This document shows positions 44,745 to 53,006 of a stretch of 64,000 nt of DNA, piece after piece. Source of the stretch: JACPNO01 sp963825405 (GTDB lineage: Bacteria; Acidobacteriota; Terriglobia; Bryobacterales; Bryobacteraceae); the NCBI GenBank assembly GCA_963825405.1, contig CAWGTB010000006.1, positions 186,001-250,000 of the forward strand, read 5' to 3'. The notes beneath the pieces are model-generated. The model saw only the letters and a list, made by a program, of their open reading frames with translations, did no database searches and had not been told where the DNA came from. The first letter of the stretch is position 1. The number at the start of each line of letters is the position of its first letter. The position numbers and the translations under genes were made by a program.

Positions 44745-45599
44745 TCACGGAAAGAACACAATAATCAGTCGAACCAACAGAACGTCAGCCAGAATGATGA
44801 AGAGTGATGCGAGAACTACCGAGCTGGTTGCGGCCCTTCCTACGCCCGCGGTTCCGCCCTGTGCGCGCATTCCTTGAAAGCAGGCGATGACTCCGATAAT
44901 GAGACCGAAAATTGCCGTCTTTAACGTTGGCGGCAGAAGATCATCGTAGGTCACGCCCTTCAGACCGTTGGTCATGAAGAGGCGCAGCGAAATGGGTTCG
45001 GCCAGAGTATTGGCGACCCAGCCCATGATGATGCCGCAAAAGTCCGCGGCTAGAGTGAGCAAAGGAAGCATCGCGATGCAGGCCAGCACTCGGGTCGCTG
45101 CCAGAAATTTGTAGGGATTTACGGCCGACACTTCCATGGCGTCGATCTGTTCGGTGACTCGCATCGACGCCAGTTCAGCGCCGATACCCGCGCCGACGCG
45201 CCCGCTGACCACCAGTCCGGTAATAACCGGCCCGCTCTCCTTGATCAGCGAGAATATGATCACTGCGGGAAGCAGCGACTTCGCGCCAAATCGCGCCAGG
45301 CTGTCGCGGGTCTGCAGAGATAACACTACGCCTGTGGCGGCTCCAGCCAGCGCGACCAGCGGGAGGGATTTGGCCCCGATCGCGTCCATTTGGCGAACCA
45401 ACTCACCGCCCTCGAATGGAGGCGTAACGGCCGCTCGGGCCAGCTTGCCACAGAAAATTCCCAGTTCGCCGAACCACTCAAAAAACGAGATGACGAGCGC
45501 CTTGACAGGGCCCCAGCTATCCCGTAACGGCTTGGTCGAACCCAGCCACCCCGAGGCAACGGCAGAGCCGAAAAGCACTACGAACTGATGCATTCGCAT
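44745..45599 (-). CDS. mlaE: MlaE-type ABC transporter permease
   Basis: A 284-residue permease with about five membrane segments. Family signatures: LPLVALAGAATGVVLSLQTR, ESGPVITGLVVSGRVGAGIG and AELASMRVTEQIDAMEVSAV, the conserved EQIDAM coupling region. First gene of the mlaE-mlaF-mlaD operon that moves lipids across the periplasm to keep outer-membrane asymmetry (in E. coli). A weak sigma-54-like motif (TGGCA-N6-CGGCA, reverse strand 45631-45646) precedes it. Confidence 0.92.
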   Translation of the reverse strand: MRMHQFVVLFGSAVASGWLGSTKPLRDSWGPVKALVISFFEWFGELGIFCGKLARAAVTPPFEGGELVRQMDAIGAKSLPLVALAGAATGVVLSLQTRDSLARFGAKSLLPAVIIFSLIKESGPVITGLVVSGRVGAGIGAELASMRVTEQIDAMEVSAVNPYKFLAATRVLACIAMLPLLTLAADFCGIIMGWVANTLAEPISLRLFMTNGLKGVTYDDLLPPTLKTAIFGLIIGVIACFQGMRAQGGTAGVGRAATSSVVLASLFIILADVLLVRLIIVFFP

Positions 45600-45760
45600 G
45601 GGGATTCCAACCGTCCTAACGGATCTCTACTGCCGATTTGTTGCCAAACCCGTAAGCATTTTGTCCTCAGTGAAATGCCGAAAACACGGCCCCGCCTTGC
45701 AATTTTTGCCGACCGATAGCGCGGGTCGAGATGGCACTTCGATTGTTGGGCTACACATGT

Positions 45761-45913
45761 ATGATTCGCAAACTACGGTCTGGAGAATATCGTCTGTATT
45801 CAAGGAAGAAAGACGAGAAGTCCGGCAAGCGCAAGAACCTGGGCACATTCAAGTCGCGTCTGGCCGCGCAAGATCACGAGCGAGCGGTGCAATACTTCAA
45901 GCGAGCGCACTAG
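45761..45913 (+). CDS. Small conserved basic protein
   Basis: A 50-residue protein, MIRKLRSGEYRLYSRKKDEK and KRKNLGTFKSRLAAQDHERA, ending VQYFKRAH. The pattern recurs in many bacteria as an uncharacterised short protein that resembles the SAM-like N-terminal or 'AP2-like' arm seen in phage integrases; this is a loose resemblance. ATG at 45761 begins the conserved part. Confidence 0.65.
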   Translation: MIRKLRSGEYRLYSRKKDEKSGKRKNLGTFKSRLAAQDHERAVQYFKRAH

Positions 45914-45941
45914 CTCAACGATGGGCTGATAGAATACGCCC

Positions 45942-47357
45942 ATGGTTTCCCCCGCGTCGCCGAGCCGTGTGCTGATTGTCGACGATGAAGAGCAGCAGCG
46001 CTCGGCCTTGGCAAGCATTATTCTTGCGCGCGGGTTTGCCGTCGAAACCGCCGCGGACGGCGAAGAGGCTCTGAAAAAACTAGCATCTTTTTCACCGGAA
46101 GTGCTGGTGACCGATCTGATGATGCCGCGCATGGACGGCTTCGAGTTGCTGCGCCGGAAATCCGCGGAAGGAGATCTCACGCCGGCAATTGTGCTGACAG
46201 GTTTCGGCAGCATTGACCAGGCCATCTCCATCGTTCACGAACTCAAGGCATTCTGGTTCCTGGAAAAGCCGGTTCAACCGAACGTGATCGTGACCCTGCT
46301 CGAGCGGGCCATTCGGCAAAGCCGCCTCGTTGCGGAAACCGTGCGCCTCAATCGGCAATTGAGCTACCAGGGCATTCTGGGAGACTTGGTCGGCAACTCG
46401 CCGGTAATGCAGCAGGTGTACTCCCAGATCCAACAGGTGGCGCCACGCGCAGCGTCGGTTTTGATTACCGGAGAGAGCGGAACCGGCAAAGAACTGGTTG
46501 CGCGTTCCATCCACAAGTTGAGCCCTCGCGGTGATGCGCCGTTTGTCGCCATCAATTGCGCCGCGATGCCGGACAGTCTGATGGAGAGTGAACTGTTCGG
46601 CCACGAGAAGGGTGCATTTACCGGCGCCGTGGAAAGGCATGCCGGCTGTTTTGAACAGGCGCAGAATGGCACGTTGTTGCTGGACGAAATTGGCGAGATG
46701 CCGGTCGGTACCCAAGCCAAGCTGCTTCGCGTCCTGGAGGACTCGCGCGTGCGCAGGCTGGGCGGGAAAAGCGAGACGGCGGTCGACGTGCGTCTGATTG
46801 CGTCCACCAACAAGGTGCTCGAGGACGCTTTGCTCAAGAAGCAGTTGCGGGAAGATCTTTACTATCGTCTGAACGTCTTTCAAATCCGCCTTCCCCCGCT
46901 CCGTGAGCGGAGAGAAGACATCCCGGCGCTTGCGGAAGCCCTGATACGCAATCTCAATCGGAAACATGATTGTCACGTCACCGATCTTGAGCAGGATGTG
47001 CTGGATCAATTCCGCGCTTATCGCTGGCCCGGCAATGTGCGGGAGCTACGCAATGCGCTGGAGCGCGCGGTGATTCTTGCGGGCGAAGGGACCATCAAAC
47101 TGGGCCACCTGCCGCGCTCTTTTGGAGCCTCACCGGCCGCGATTTCCTCCGGCGAGACTGAAGCAGATGGTTCGATCAGGATTCACGCCGGAGGTCCCTT
47201 AAATGAAGTCGAAGAGGCCTTCATTCGGTTGACGCTGAAACATACTAACAATAATAAAAAACGCGCCGCCGCCATCCTTGGCATCAGCGTCCGAACGCTG
47301 CACAATCGGCTGGCTGAATTTGGCGCGGCAGACGTCAACAATTCCAGTTCGTCTTGA
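45942..47357 (+). CDS. NtrC-family sigma-54-dependent response regulator
   Basis: A 471-residue enhancer-binding protein. The receiver has RVLIVDDEEQQRSALASI, EVLVTDLMMPRMDGFE (phosphoacceptor Asp) and WFLEKPVQ. The AAA+ domain has Walker A LITGESGTGKELVARSIH, the sigma-54 contact loop ELFGHEKGAFTGA, Walker B GTLLLDEIGEMP and arginine-finger region LREDLYYRLNVFQIRLPPLR. A Fis-type helix-turn-helix at the C-terminus (NNKKRAAAILGISVRTLHNR) binds DNA. It activates sigma-54 promoters such as the one at 49288-49303; no kinase gene adjoins, so its input is unknown. Confidence 0.93.
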   Translation: MVSPASPSRVLIVDDEEQQRSALASIILARGFAVETAADGEEALKKLASFSPEVLVTDLMMPRMDGFELLRRKSAEGDLTPAIVLTGFGSIDQAISIVHELKAFWFLEKPVQPNVIVTLLERAIRQSRLVAETVRLNRQLSYQGILGDLVGNSPVMQQVYSQIQQVAPRAASVLITGESGTGKELVARSIHKLSPRGDAPFVAINCAAMPDSLMESELFGHEKGAFTGAVERHAGCFEQAQNGTLLLDEIGEMPVGTQAKLLRVLEDSRVRRLGGKSETAVDVRLIASTNKVLEDALLKKQLREDLYYRLNVFQIRLPPLRERREDIPALAEALIRNLNRKHDCHVTDLEQDVLDQFRAYRWPGNVRELRNALERAVILAGEGTIKLGHLPRSFGASPAAISSGETEADGSIRIHAGGPLNEVEEAFIRLTLKHTNNNKKRAAAILGISVRTLHNRLAEFGAADVNNSSSS

Positions 47358-47367
47358 TCTCCCGGCG

Positions 47368-47396
47368 CCCGCCGTTCCAGTCAAGGAAACGGCGGG
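47368..47396. terminator. Hairpin between convergent genes
   Basis: CCCGCCGTT (47368-47376) and AACGGCGGG (47388-47396) form a perfect nine-base stem with an 11-base loop, between the NtrC-type gene and the convergent LPKTA-protein gene. No clear T-run on either side, so it may be a bidirectional but weak terminator. Confidence 0.5.
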
Positions 47397-47412
47397 AGCC
47401 AGAGGTGATCCG

Positions 47413-48171
47413 TTAGCGGATCTTCAGACTGGTGGCGAATGCAGCCAGTGACAGCAAGCCCATTAACCCAACAGTAGGTATGAAGGTCGCGGTTTTAGGC
47501 AGTGACTGAGGCATGTCGGCCGGCTCTGTGTCCACTCTTGCGGGTGCTGGTTCCGGAGCCGGAGGTTGATTCTGCGCGATGGTGGTGGGCTCAGGTGCGG
47601 CAGGTTCCACCGCAGCCTGGGTCGCTGGCGGTGAATAGGTTTCCTTGTCGAGGTCCTTGGCAGCCCCGCTCTCGTCCGTTGTATTTACCGGAGCCTTGGC
47701 CAGTTCCTCAGTCGATTCGGTGTAAGTTGCCGTGGGAACAGCAGTCTTTGTGTAGGCGGCAATCTGTGTCGACATATTTTTTGGATATGCGAACTCTTCG
47801 CCTACCAGATCACCAGGATAGAACCATGCGCGGAGCGCCTTTGGTGCCCCAGCGGGAACTTCCCAAAACTGGAACTCGGTTTTCCCCGTCTGTCTCAGCC
47901 GGTAATTGGGAATGGCGAGTATCGTCGTAATCAGGTGCCTGTTATTCTTGTCGAACACCTGCACAATATGCCGATCCGAATTGGAATCCATCAGCTTGAG
48001 TATGTATGTTCCAGGTTGTAGTAGTTGAGTCGGCAATTGGACCGGTTCGTTGACAGTCAAGACAGTCTTCTTATCCCATGTATCTGCTTGGAGGGTGGGC
48101 ATTAGTGCAACGCTGATAAGACCAGCGCAGAGCGCCAATGCAAAAGATCTTAGGTAAGTCATCGCATTCAT
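47413..48171 (-). CDS. Secreted protein with C-terminal LPKTA sorting-like signal
   Basis: A 252-residue protein with a signal peptide (FALALCAGLISVALMPTLQA). A beta-rich domain (VQLPTQLLQPGTYILKLMDS, then IVQVFDKNNRHLITTILAIP) is followed by a Pro/Ala/Glu linker. The end reads LPKTA (224-228), a hydrophobic segment (FIPTVGLMGLLSLAAFATSL) and the basic KIR. This tripartite tail is the layout of sortase substrates, and class D/E sortases favour LPxTA/LAxTG. The sortase gene at 50.7 kb is the obvious partner. Two adjacent ATG codons exist (48171 and 48162); GGAGAGGAG lies directly upstream. Confidence 0.75.
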   Translation of the reverse strand: MNAMTYLRSFALALCAGLISVALMPTLQADTWDKKTVLTVNEPVQLPTQLLQPGTYILKLMDSNSDRHIVQVFDKNNRHLITTILAIPNYRLRQTGKTEFQFWEVPAGAPKALRAWFYPGDLVGEEFAYPKNMSTQIAAYTKTAVPTATYTESTEELAKAPVNTTDESGAAKDLDKETYSPPATQAAVEPAAPEPTTIAQNQPPAPEPAPARVDTEPADMPQSLPKTATFIPTVGLMGLLSLAAFATSLKIR

Positions 48172-48189
48172 CTCCTCTCCATTTATTCA

Positions 48190-48205
48190 GGCAGGTTATG
48201 TGCCA
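48190..48205 (-). promoter_or_regulatory. Weak sigma-54-like motif before the LPKTA-protein gene
   Basis: On the reverse strand TGGCA-N6-CTGCC keeps the GG/GC spacing. The predicted start site falls about 10 bases before the ATG at 48171, within the ribosome-site region, which is tight. Confidence 0.3.
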
Positions 48206-48290
48206 AATACCTAAAATTGCCAAAACAAAGCACTAACCGCCTGTGTGGAAAAACGCGCTGGTAATTATTTCGGGCCATTGTGATATTGCT

Positions 48291-48836
48291 TCACCGTGTT
48301 GATGTGGCCTTCTGTTCCTTCACCTGGAGCTCATTGACCACCTGACGGACATTCGGCACACCCGCCGCGACAGTTTCAGCCTGGCTTCGGCGAGCCTGGG
48401 ACTGTACCTCTCCGGTCAACGTGACAACACTGTTCTTGACAGATTGCTTGACCTCTTTACTCATTCGATTCTGGATCAGCGCCGCATCCAGGTTTTTCTC
48501 GATGGCGGCGTCCACATCGGAATTAATGGCCTTCGCGTCACTTTCAGCGCCCGGTGGAATCACAGCGATTTGATCGGAAACTACCTGTCCTGGAGCATAG
48601 GGCTTCGCAATGGCCTCAGCTTGCGCCCGCTCGTTTTCCGAGGCCACATGTCCGCCCAGAGTAACGACACCTTTCTCACGATCCTGGCTGACGGAAACAT
48701 CCTTGAGGCCCGCCTGATCGAGCGAAGTGCGAATGCTCTCGGAAACATCGGGCGATTTCTTGGATTGCGCGGAGCACCCGATCAAAGCTCCCAGCGCCAG
48801 CGTCACCCACGCAGTCAGATACATTGTTGTCTTCAT
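48291..48836 (-). CDS. Lipoprotein with two BON domains
   Basis: A 181-residue OsmY-like protein. The signal ends in the lipobox LGALIGC, so it is probably lipid-anchored. BON domain 1: SESIRTSLDQAGLKDVSVSQ and REKGVVTLGGHVAS; BON domain 2: DVDAAIEKNLDAALIQNRMS and KNSVVTLTGEVQSQ, then NVRQVVNELQV. BON proteins bind membranes and are induced by osmotic or envelope stress. ATG at 48836 follows GAGGAGG; an upstream extension to 49160 is an artefact of an open frame inside the next gene. It is probably co-transcribed with the DksA/TraR gene just upstream. Confidence 0.88.
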   Translation of the reverse strand: MKTTMYLTAWVTLALGALIGCSAQSKKSPDVSESIRTSLDQAGLKDVSVSQDREKGVVTLGGHVASENERAQAEAIAKPYAPGQVVSDQIAVIPPGAESDAKAINSDVDAAIEKNLDAALIQNRMSKEVKQSVKNSVVTLTGEVQSQARRSQAETVAAGVPNVRQVVNELQVKEQKATSTR

Positions 48837-48849
48837 TAATGCCTCCTCG

Positions 48850-49239
48850 TTATGCCGCGGTAGCGATCCGGCTTCGCTCGAACTCCCGATCATTGCGTTC
48901 GCTGTGCTGCCCGTCGGCCTCTTCCTGACAATGGATGCAAAGCGCGGCCCACGGCACGGCGACCAGTCTCCTGGGCGAAATGGGCTCCTCGCACTGAGTA
49001 CAGATTCCGTAATCTCCCGATTCCATGCGAGCGAACGCCGCACGAATCTCGCGGACAACCATCGCATCCCGGTCCAGTTTGCGCGTTGCCATTTCCCGTT
49101 CCAGCGTATCTTGCGTCGCATCCACGGGATCAGCGCTAGGCTCAATAGTGATTGAATCACGCCAACTCGCCGGTTGGGTTGCGTCCTTCAGTCTCGATTC
49201 CATCGCTTGTTGTAGTGCCCGTAGGTCGGCGTTTGTCAT
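48850..49239 (-). CDS. DksA/TraR-family zinc-finger protein
   Basis: A 129-residue protein. A helical N-terminal coiled-coil part (LRALQQAMESRLKDATQPAS, then QDTLEREMATRKLD) precedes a zinc finger with CTQCEEPI and CIHCQE (C-x2-C ... C-x2-C). The family binds RNA polymerase in the secondary channel and tunes stringent or stress transcription. ATG at 49239 follows AGGAG. A textbook sigma-54 promoter lies 50 bases upstream, and the BON lipoprotein gene starts 13 bases after its stop, indicating a two-gene stress operon. Confidence 0.88.
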   Translation of the reverse strand: MTNADLRALQQAMESRLKDATQPASWRDSITIEPSADPVDATQDTLEREMATRKLDRDAMVVREIRAAFARMESGDYGICTQCEEPISPRRLVAVPWAALCIHCQEEADGQHSERNDREFERSRIATAA

Positions 49240-49287
49240 ATCGCTTTCTCCTAGTTGACTGCACCTGCTCAACTACCGCCGCCTTCG

Positions 49288-49303
49288 TGCAAGTCGCGTG
49301 CCA
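49288..49303 (-). promoter_or_regulatory. Consensus sigma-54 promoter for the DksA/TraR-BON operon
   Basis: On the reverse strand TGGCACGCGACTTGCA matches the sigma-54 consensus TGGCACG-N4-TTGCA at every defined base. The predicted start site is near 49277, giving a leader of about 38 bases to the ATG at 49239. An NtrC-type activator is encoded 2 kb away. Confidence 0.85.
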
Positions 49304-49519
49304 AAGTGCGCCTATCCGTTTTGACCCGAGTAATCTGTGCGTTAGCGCACATTCCGCCGGGCGGGAGCGGGATTGCAGTCTTTACCGCCCTAGAAAAAAC
49401 TGCCGCTGCCCGCTGCATAAAGGCCCAAACAATCCAGCAACGTGAAATCGCCAGTATTTCCTGGGCGTCTATCAGAAGTAGGTGTGAACAAGCTCGCTGA
49501 CCAGAAAGGTAAAAAAATA

Positions 49520-49675
49520 ATGGCACACGATCAGCAACAAAAGGGCGCCCGGAATGATAAGCCTGGAAAGGAACAGAAGGACGCACCTAAAAAAGGAACG
49601 GGACAAGAAGCCCAGAGGGGCCAACCCGAACAGCCAAGAAAAGATGAGCCGATGCGGCCGGAGCAAGGCCGCTAG
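49520..49675 (+). CDS. Small hydrophilic, probably disordered protein
   Basis: A 51-residue protein with extremely biased composition (Lys, Gln, Pro, Arg, Glu), starting MAHDQQQKGARNDKPGKEQK and ending DEPMRPEQGR. Such low-complexity hydrophilic proteins resemble hydrophilins/stress-protective small proteins. An AAAGGT motif lies upstream of ATG 49520. Function unknown; it may be a short stress protein, consistent with the neighbours. Confidence 0.55.
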   Translation: MAHDQQQKGARNDKPGKEQKDAPKKGTGQEAQRGQPEQPRKDEPMRPEQGR

Positions 49676-49759
49676 CTAAAGGCGCGCGGCAGTCCGCTGG
49701 GAATGATTGTGGCCTGGCGGGCTGCCGCGCTTCACGAACGGACGCTGCGGGAGGTAGAC

Positions 49760-50691
49760 ATGAACACCCTTGCAACGGTATTCGGTGTCCTCTGCACGGT
49801 TTGGTATGTACCGTCGGCCGTTAAACAGGAACCTGAGGACTTCAAGCTCACCACTAACGCGGAACTGGTCCTGCTGGATGTCGGCGTTAAAGATCCAAAG
49901 GGCGGCAACGTTTCCGATTTACGGCAAGACAACTTCAAGGTCTATGACAATTCCCGGTTGCAGAAAATCACTCACTTTTCCAGTGAAGACCTGCCGGTGA
50001 CCATCGGCCTCGCCCTCGACAACAGCGGAAGCATGCGAATGAAGCGGCGGGAAGTGGTGACGGCCGCGTTGGCGTTTATCGGCGCGAGCAATCGCAATGA
50101 CGAAATGTTCGTCGTCAATTTTAACGACTCTGTGACGCGTGGCCTTCCCGACAATATTCCGTTTACCGACGACAGCAAACACCTGCGGAGGGCTTTGTGG
50201 GCAGCGCCGGCGGCCGGCAGGACGGCACTCTACGATGCGGTCCTTGAGTCGCTGCACCATTTGACTTTTGGAACGCAAAGCAAAAGGCTCTGATTCTGGT
50301 CAGTGACGGCGGCGACAACGCCAGCGGGCATACATTACGGGACGTGATCGCCAAGGTCAGAGAATCGCCGTCGACAATCTACACGATCGGGGTCTTCGAT
50401 GAAACCGATCCTGACCGCAATCCCGATTTGTTGCGCCAGCTTGCCCGTATCACTGGCGGCGAAGCCTTCTTTCCCAAGGAACTGTCGGAGGTGTCCGGAA
50501 TCTGCCAACAGATTGCGGACGAAATTCGACATCGCTATACGATCGGTTATGTTCCGTCCCGCGTGGGCGAAAAGGAGTCGCTGCGAACCATCAAGGTTTC
50601 CGTTTCCGGGGCGGGGTCCCAAAAATTCGTAGTTCATGCGCGCACCAAGTACGTTCTTCCCGAGCGGCACGACGCTGGGTCGAGCCAATGA
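49760..50691 (+). CDS. VWFA-related acidobacterial protein, coupled to a sortase (one frameshift)
   Basis: Starts MNTLATVFGVLCTVWYVPSA with a signal-like segment. The strand LTTNAELVLLDVGVKDPKGG and LPVTIGLALDNSGSMRMKR give a von Willebrand A domain with the MIDAS DxSxS motif. The frame stops at 50293, but a one-base change near 50280 continues KALILVSDGGDNASG, then RYTIGYVPSRVGEKE, to the stop at 50691. That is about 310 residues, the usual size of the acidobacterial VWFA-related (TIGR03436) group. The stop overlaps the sortase ATG (ATGA). It has no C-terminal LPxTG-like signal. Confidence 0.82.
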
Positions 50692-51281
50692 AGTCAGTGA
50701 TTGTTCGACCAGGGCGTTGGCACTACGTATTCCTGCTCTTCGCAGGTTTCTGTCTTGGCTGGTACGGGTATATTTATGCGGACCGCGTGCTGTACCAGAA
50801 CTATCGAAGCTGGCTATTTGATCGCGAAGCGGCACATAACCCGATCACGGTTCTCAATCACGGGTACACGCCACCTGCGCTTTCCACGATTGGGCGGCTG
50901 TCTGTGCCAGGCCTGAATATATCGGCGATGGTGCAGGAGGGTGTCGATGAGGACGTTTTGCACCGAGCCGTGGGACACATCCCTACTACCGCCTTACCTG
51001 GCCAGGTTGGAAACATGGGCCTGGCGGGTCACCGCGATACTTTCTTTCGCGGTCTGCGCAACGTGAAAGCCCGCGATCAGATTCGCTTCACGACGGCCGA
51101 CCGCGAGTTCTACTACGAAGTAGAATCGGTCGCCGTTGTAAATCCGGACGATATCGAAGTTCTGGCAAGCTCGCAGGATAAGGCGCTCACCTTGGTCACC
51201 TGTTATCCGTTCTACTATGTGGGCAACGCGCCCAAGCGTTTCATCGTACGGGCCAGGCAAGTCTCCGATTCGGCGCGCTAG
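50688..51281 (+). CDS. Sortase, class D/E type
   Basis: A 197-residue membrane-anchored transpeptidase. One N-terminal helix (WHYVFLLFAGFCLGWYGYIY) is followed by the sortase barrel. The catalytic triad is visible as His115 in GLAGHRDTFF, Cys172 in TLVTCYPF and Arg184 in APKRFIVRA. These enzymes cleave an LPxTG/LPxTA-type signal and join the protein to an amine. In Gram-negative cells sortases are uncommon. Its ATG overlaps the VWFA gene stop, so the two are co-translated. The LPKTA protein at 47.4 kb is the best substrate candidate in the window. Confidence 0.9.
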   Translation: MKSVIVRPGRWHYVFLLFAGFCLGWYGYIYADRVLYQNYRSWLFDREAAHNPITVLNHGYTPPALSTIGRLSVPGLNISAMVQEGVDEDVLHRAVGHIPTTALPGQVGNMGLAGHRDTFFRGLRNVKARDQIRFTTADREFYYEVESVAVVNPDDIEVLASSQDKALTLVTCYPFYYVGNAPKRFIVRARQVSDSAR

Positions 51282-51283
51282 CT

Positions 51284-52885
51284 TTAGCGCGGCGGCCCGA
51301 TTTGTGTGCCGATGATTTCTCCGGACACGACCAGCTCTACGCGGCGGTTGCGCTGCCTTCCCGCGGCCGTGTCGTTGGAAGCGACCGGCATGTTTTTGCC
51401 AAATCCCTTCGCAGTTACCGAAGTTTCGGGCAGCCCCTGTTCACCCAGATAATTGCGCACGGCCATCGCCCGCTGTTCGGACAGCCGCTGATTGTAATCG
51501 TCGCCTCCGACGCTGTCTGTGTGGCCTTCGATCTCCAGGTTCAGGCCCGGATGGCTCAACAAGATGCCGGCCACCTTGGCCAGTTTCTCGCGGGCGCCTG
51601 GGCGAAGCGTGTACTTTGCGGTATCGAACAAAACGTCCGCCATGCTGACAATCAGCCCTCGTGCCGTATCGCGCGTCTCCAGGATCAGGTTGAGCTGACG
51701 CAGCAAACGCTCTCGCAACTCGACCTTTTCCGCCTCTGCCTGCTGCCGGCCGCGATTCGCTTCATCGGCGGCCAGTCGTGCGCGGTCGGCTTCCAGCCGT
51801 GCCGTTTGCTGTTGGGCGAGGGCGGTTGCACTGGCCGCTTCCGCTTCAGCCTTTTGTGTTTCAGCGCGGCGAGTAGCCTCTTCCGCTTCCCGTTTGGCGC
51901 GTTCAGCGGAAAGACGTTCCGCTTGCGCTTGAGCGCGATCCGCTTCCGCCTGGGCGCGACGCTGCGTCTCGGCATCGGCCTGGGCGCGAGCACTCGCCTC
52001 ACGCTCCGCCGCCGCTGCGCGCTCCTGCGCGAGCTGTTCTTCCTGCAATTTCCGGATTGTGATAATGCGGGCGTCCTCCGCCGTCTGCGTCGCTTCCCTG
52101 GCGTTGGTCTCGGATCGCTTTCTGTCGCCGCCACGGCGTAGGAAGTCTTCCGCGTTTTGCAGGTTGACCAAGGCTTTCTGGAAGGTGTCCGCGGCGTAGG
52201 TATCGGCGCCGGCGAAGCGCGCGATGTCCACGGCGTTGCGCGCTTCAGCCAATTGCAGGGGACCCTTGGGGTCGATCTTTACCGCTGGAAAGTTCGGCAG
52301 ATTTCTCGTGTAGGCGCCTCGTGGCAACAGTTCATACTTTGCATCAACCTGCTCAATGGTGCCGGTGGTTTCGCTGTTGAGGAAATTCTCCATCACGACA
52401 ACGTCACTCGGCTGGGTAACTGCGAAGTACGGCTCCGCGGTCACCATCAAACCGAAGGCCTGCAGTTCGGTGGTGGAGAGCAATTTTGCCCTGTGCCCTT
52501 CAAGGGCAAGCTCACCGATGTTCTGGGCGCGGCCCTCCGGCGTGATCGCCCACATCACGTAGGTGAGGAATTCGGGACCAAACCTGTTGGCCGGCTCCAA
52601 GCGTTCCACCTCTGTTTCAATCTTGGTCGAGCCCATCCGGCTTTCCACCCTGGCCTGGCCTTTCGCCGCCGGCATGAGCTCCGTACCGCGGAAATCGATT
52701 CTCGTGGTACCGGTCCGATGGTGGTAGTTGATGGCCTTGATGGTGCGCGAAACTACCGTGACGCGGAAAATCGGCATCGGCTGGCCGGTATCCACGGGAG
52801 CTACGGGACGTTGCTGCGTCGGGTTCGGAACCTGCGCGGTCAGCAATCCGATAGGAATGATGAGCATGCTTAGAAGACGTCGCAT
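51284..52885 (-). CDS. OmpA-family protein with a long helical stalk
   Basis: A 533-residue envelope protein with a signal peptide. A beta-rich region of about 200 residues is followed by a very long Ala/Glu/Arg/Gln coiled helix (residues about 255-400; QAEADRAQAQAERLSAERAK). A C-terminal OmpA domain binds peptidoglycan: ADVLFDTAKYTLRPGAREKL, LEIEGHTDSVGGDDYNQRLS and GRQRNRRVELVVSG. The stalk could span the periplasm. It converges on the sortase gene with a three-base gap and may belong to the same surface system. A sigma-54-like motif lies at 52897-52912. Confidence 0.9.
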   Translation of the reverse strand: MRRLLSMLIIPIGLLTAQVPNPTQQRPVAPVDTGQPMPIFRVTVVSRTIKAINYHHRTGTTRIDFRGTELMPAAKGQARVESRMGSTKIETEVERLEPANRFGPEFLTYVMWAITPEGRAQNIGELALEGHRAKLLSTTELQAFGLMVTAEPYFAVTQPSDVVVMENFLNSETTGTIEQVDAKYELLPRGAYTRNLPNFPAVKIDPKGPLQLAEARNAVDIARFAGADTYAADTFQKALVNLQNAEDFLRRGGDRKRSETNAREATQTAEDARIITIRKLQEEQLAQERAAAAEREASARAQADAETQRRAQAEADRAQAQAERLSAERAKREAEEATRRAETQKAEAEAASATALAQQQTARLEADRARLAADEANRGRQQAEAEKVELRERLLRQLNLILETRDTARGLIVSMADVLFDTAKYTLRPGAREKLAKVAGILLSHPGLNLEIEGHTDSVGGDDYNQRLSEQRAMAVRNYLGEQGLPETSVTAKGFGKNMPVASNDTAAGRQRNRRVELVVSGEIIGTQIGPPR

Positions 52886-52896
52886 GCCTAATTGTC

Positions 52897-52912
52897 TGCA
52901 GTTTTAGTGCCG
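52897..52912 (-). promoter_or_regulatory. Sigma-54-like -24/-12 motif before the OmpA-stalk gene
   Basis: Reverse-strand CGGCAC-N5-CTGCA has the GG/GC spacing and matches GGCAC and TGCA. The start site would fall within two bases of the annotated ATG at 52885, so either translation starts at the next ATG (52867) or the match is fortuitous. Confidence 0.35.
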
Positions 52913-53006
52913 ACGGTCTAAGTTCTTGCCCCTTAGCACGAAGGCGAGGATACAAATCTGCCTAGTGCGTTTGAGCAGGAAAATTCTGCAGTGTCTGCGA
53001 TTAACA

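Noticed and set aside
45731..45746. TGGCAC-N5-TTGTT as sigma-54 promoter for the 50-residue protein
   Set aside because: The -12 GC is missing and the start site would fall next to the start codon.
48837..49160. Upstream extension of the BON lipoprotein
   Set aside because: It is the DksA/TraR gene read in a wrong frame; the lipoprotein signal at 48836 is the real start.
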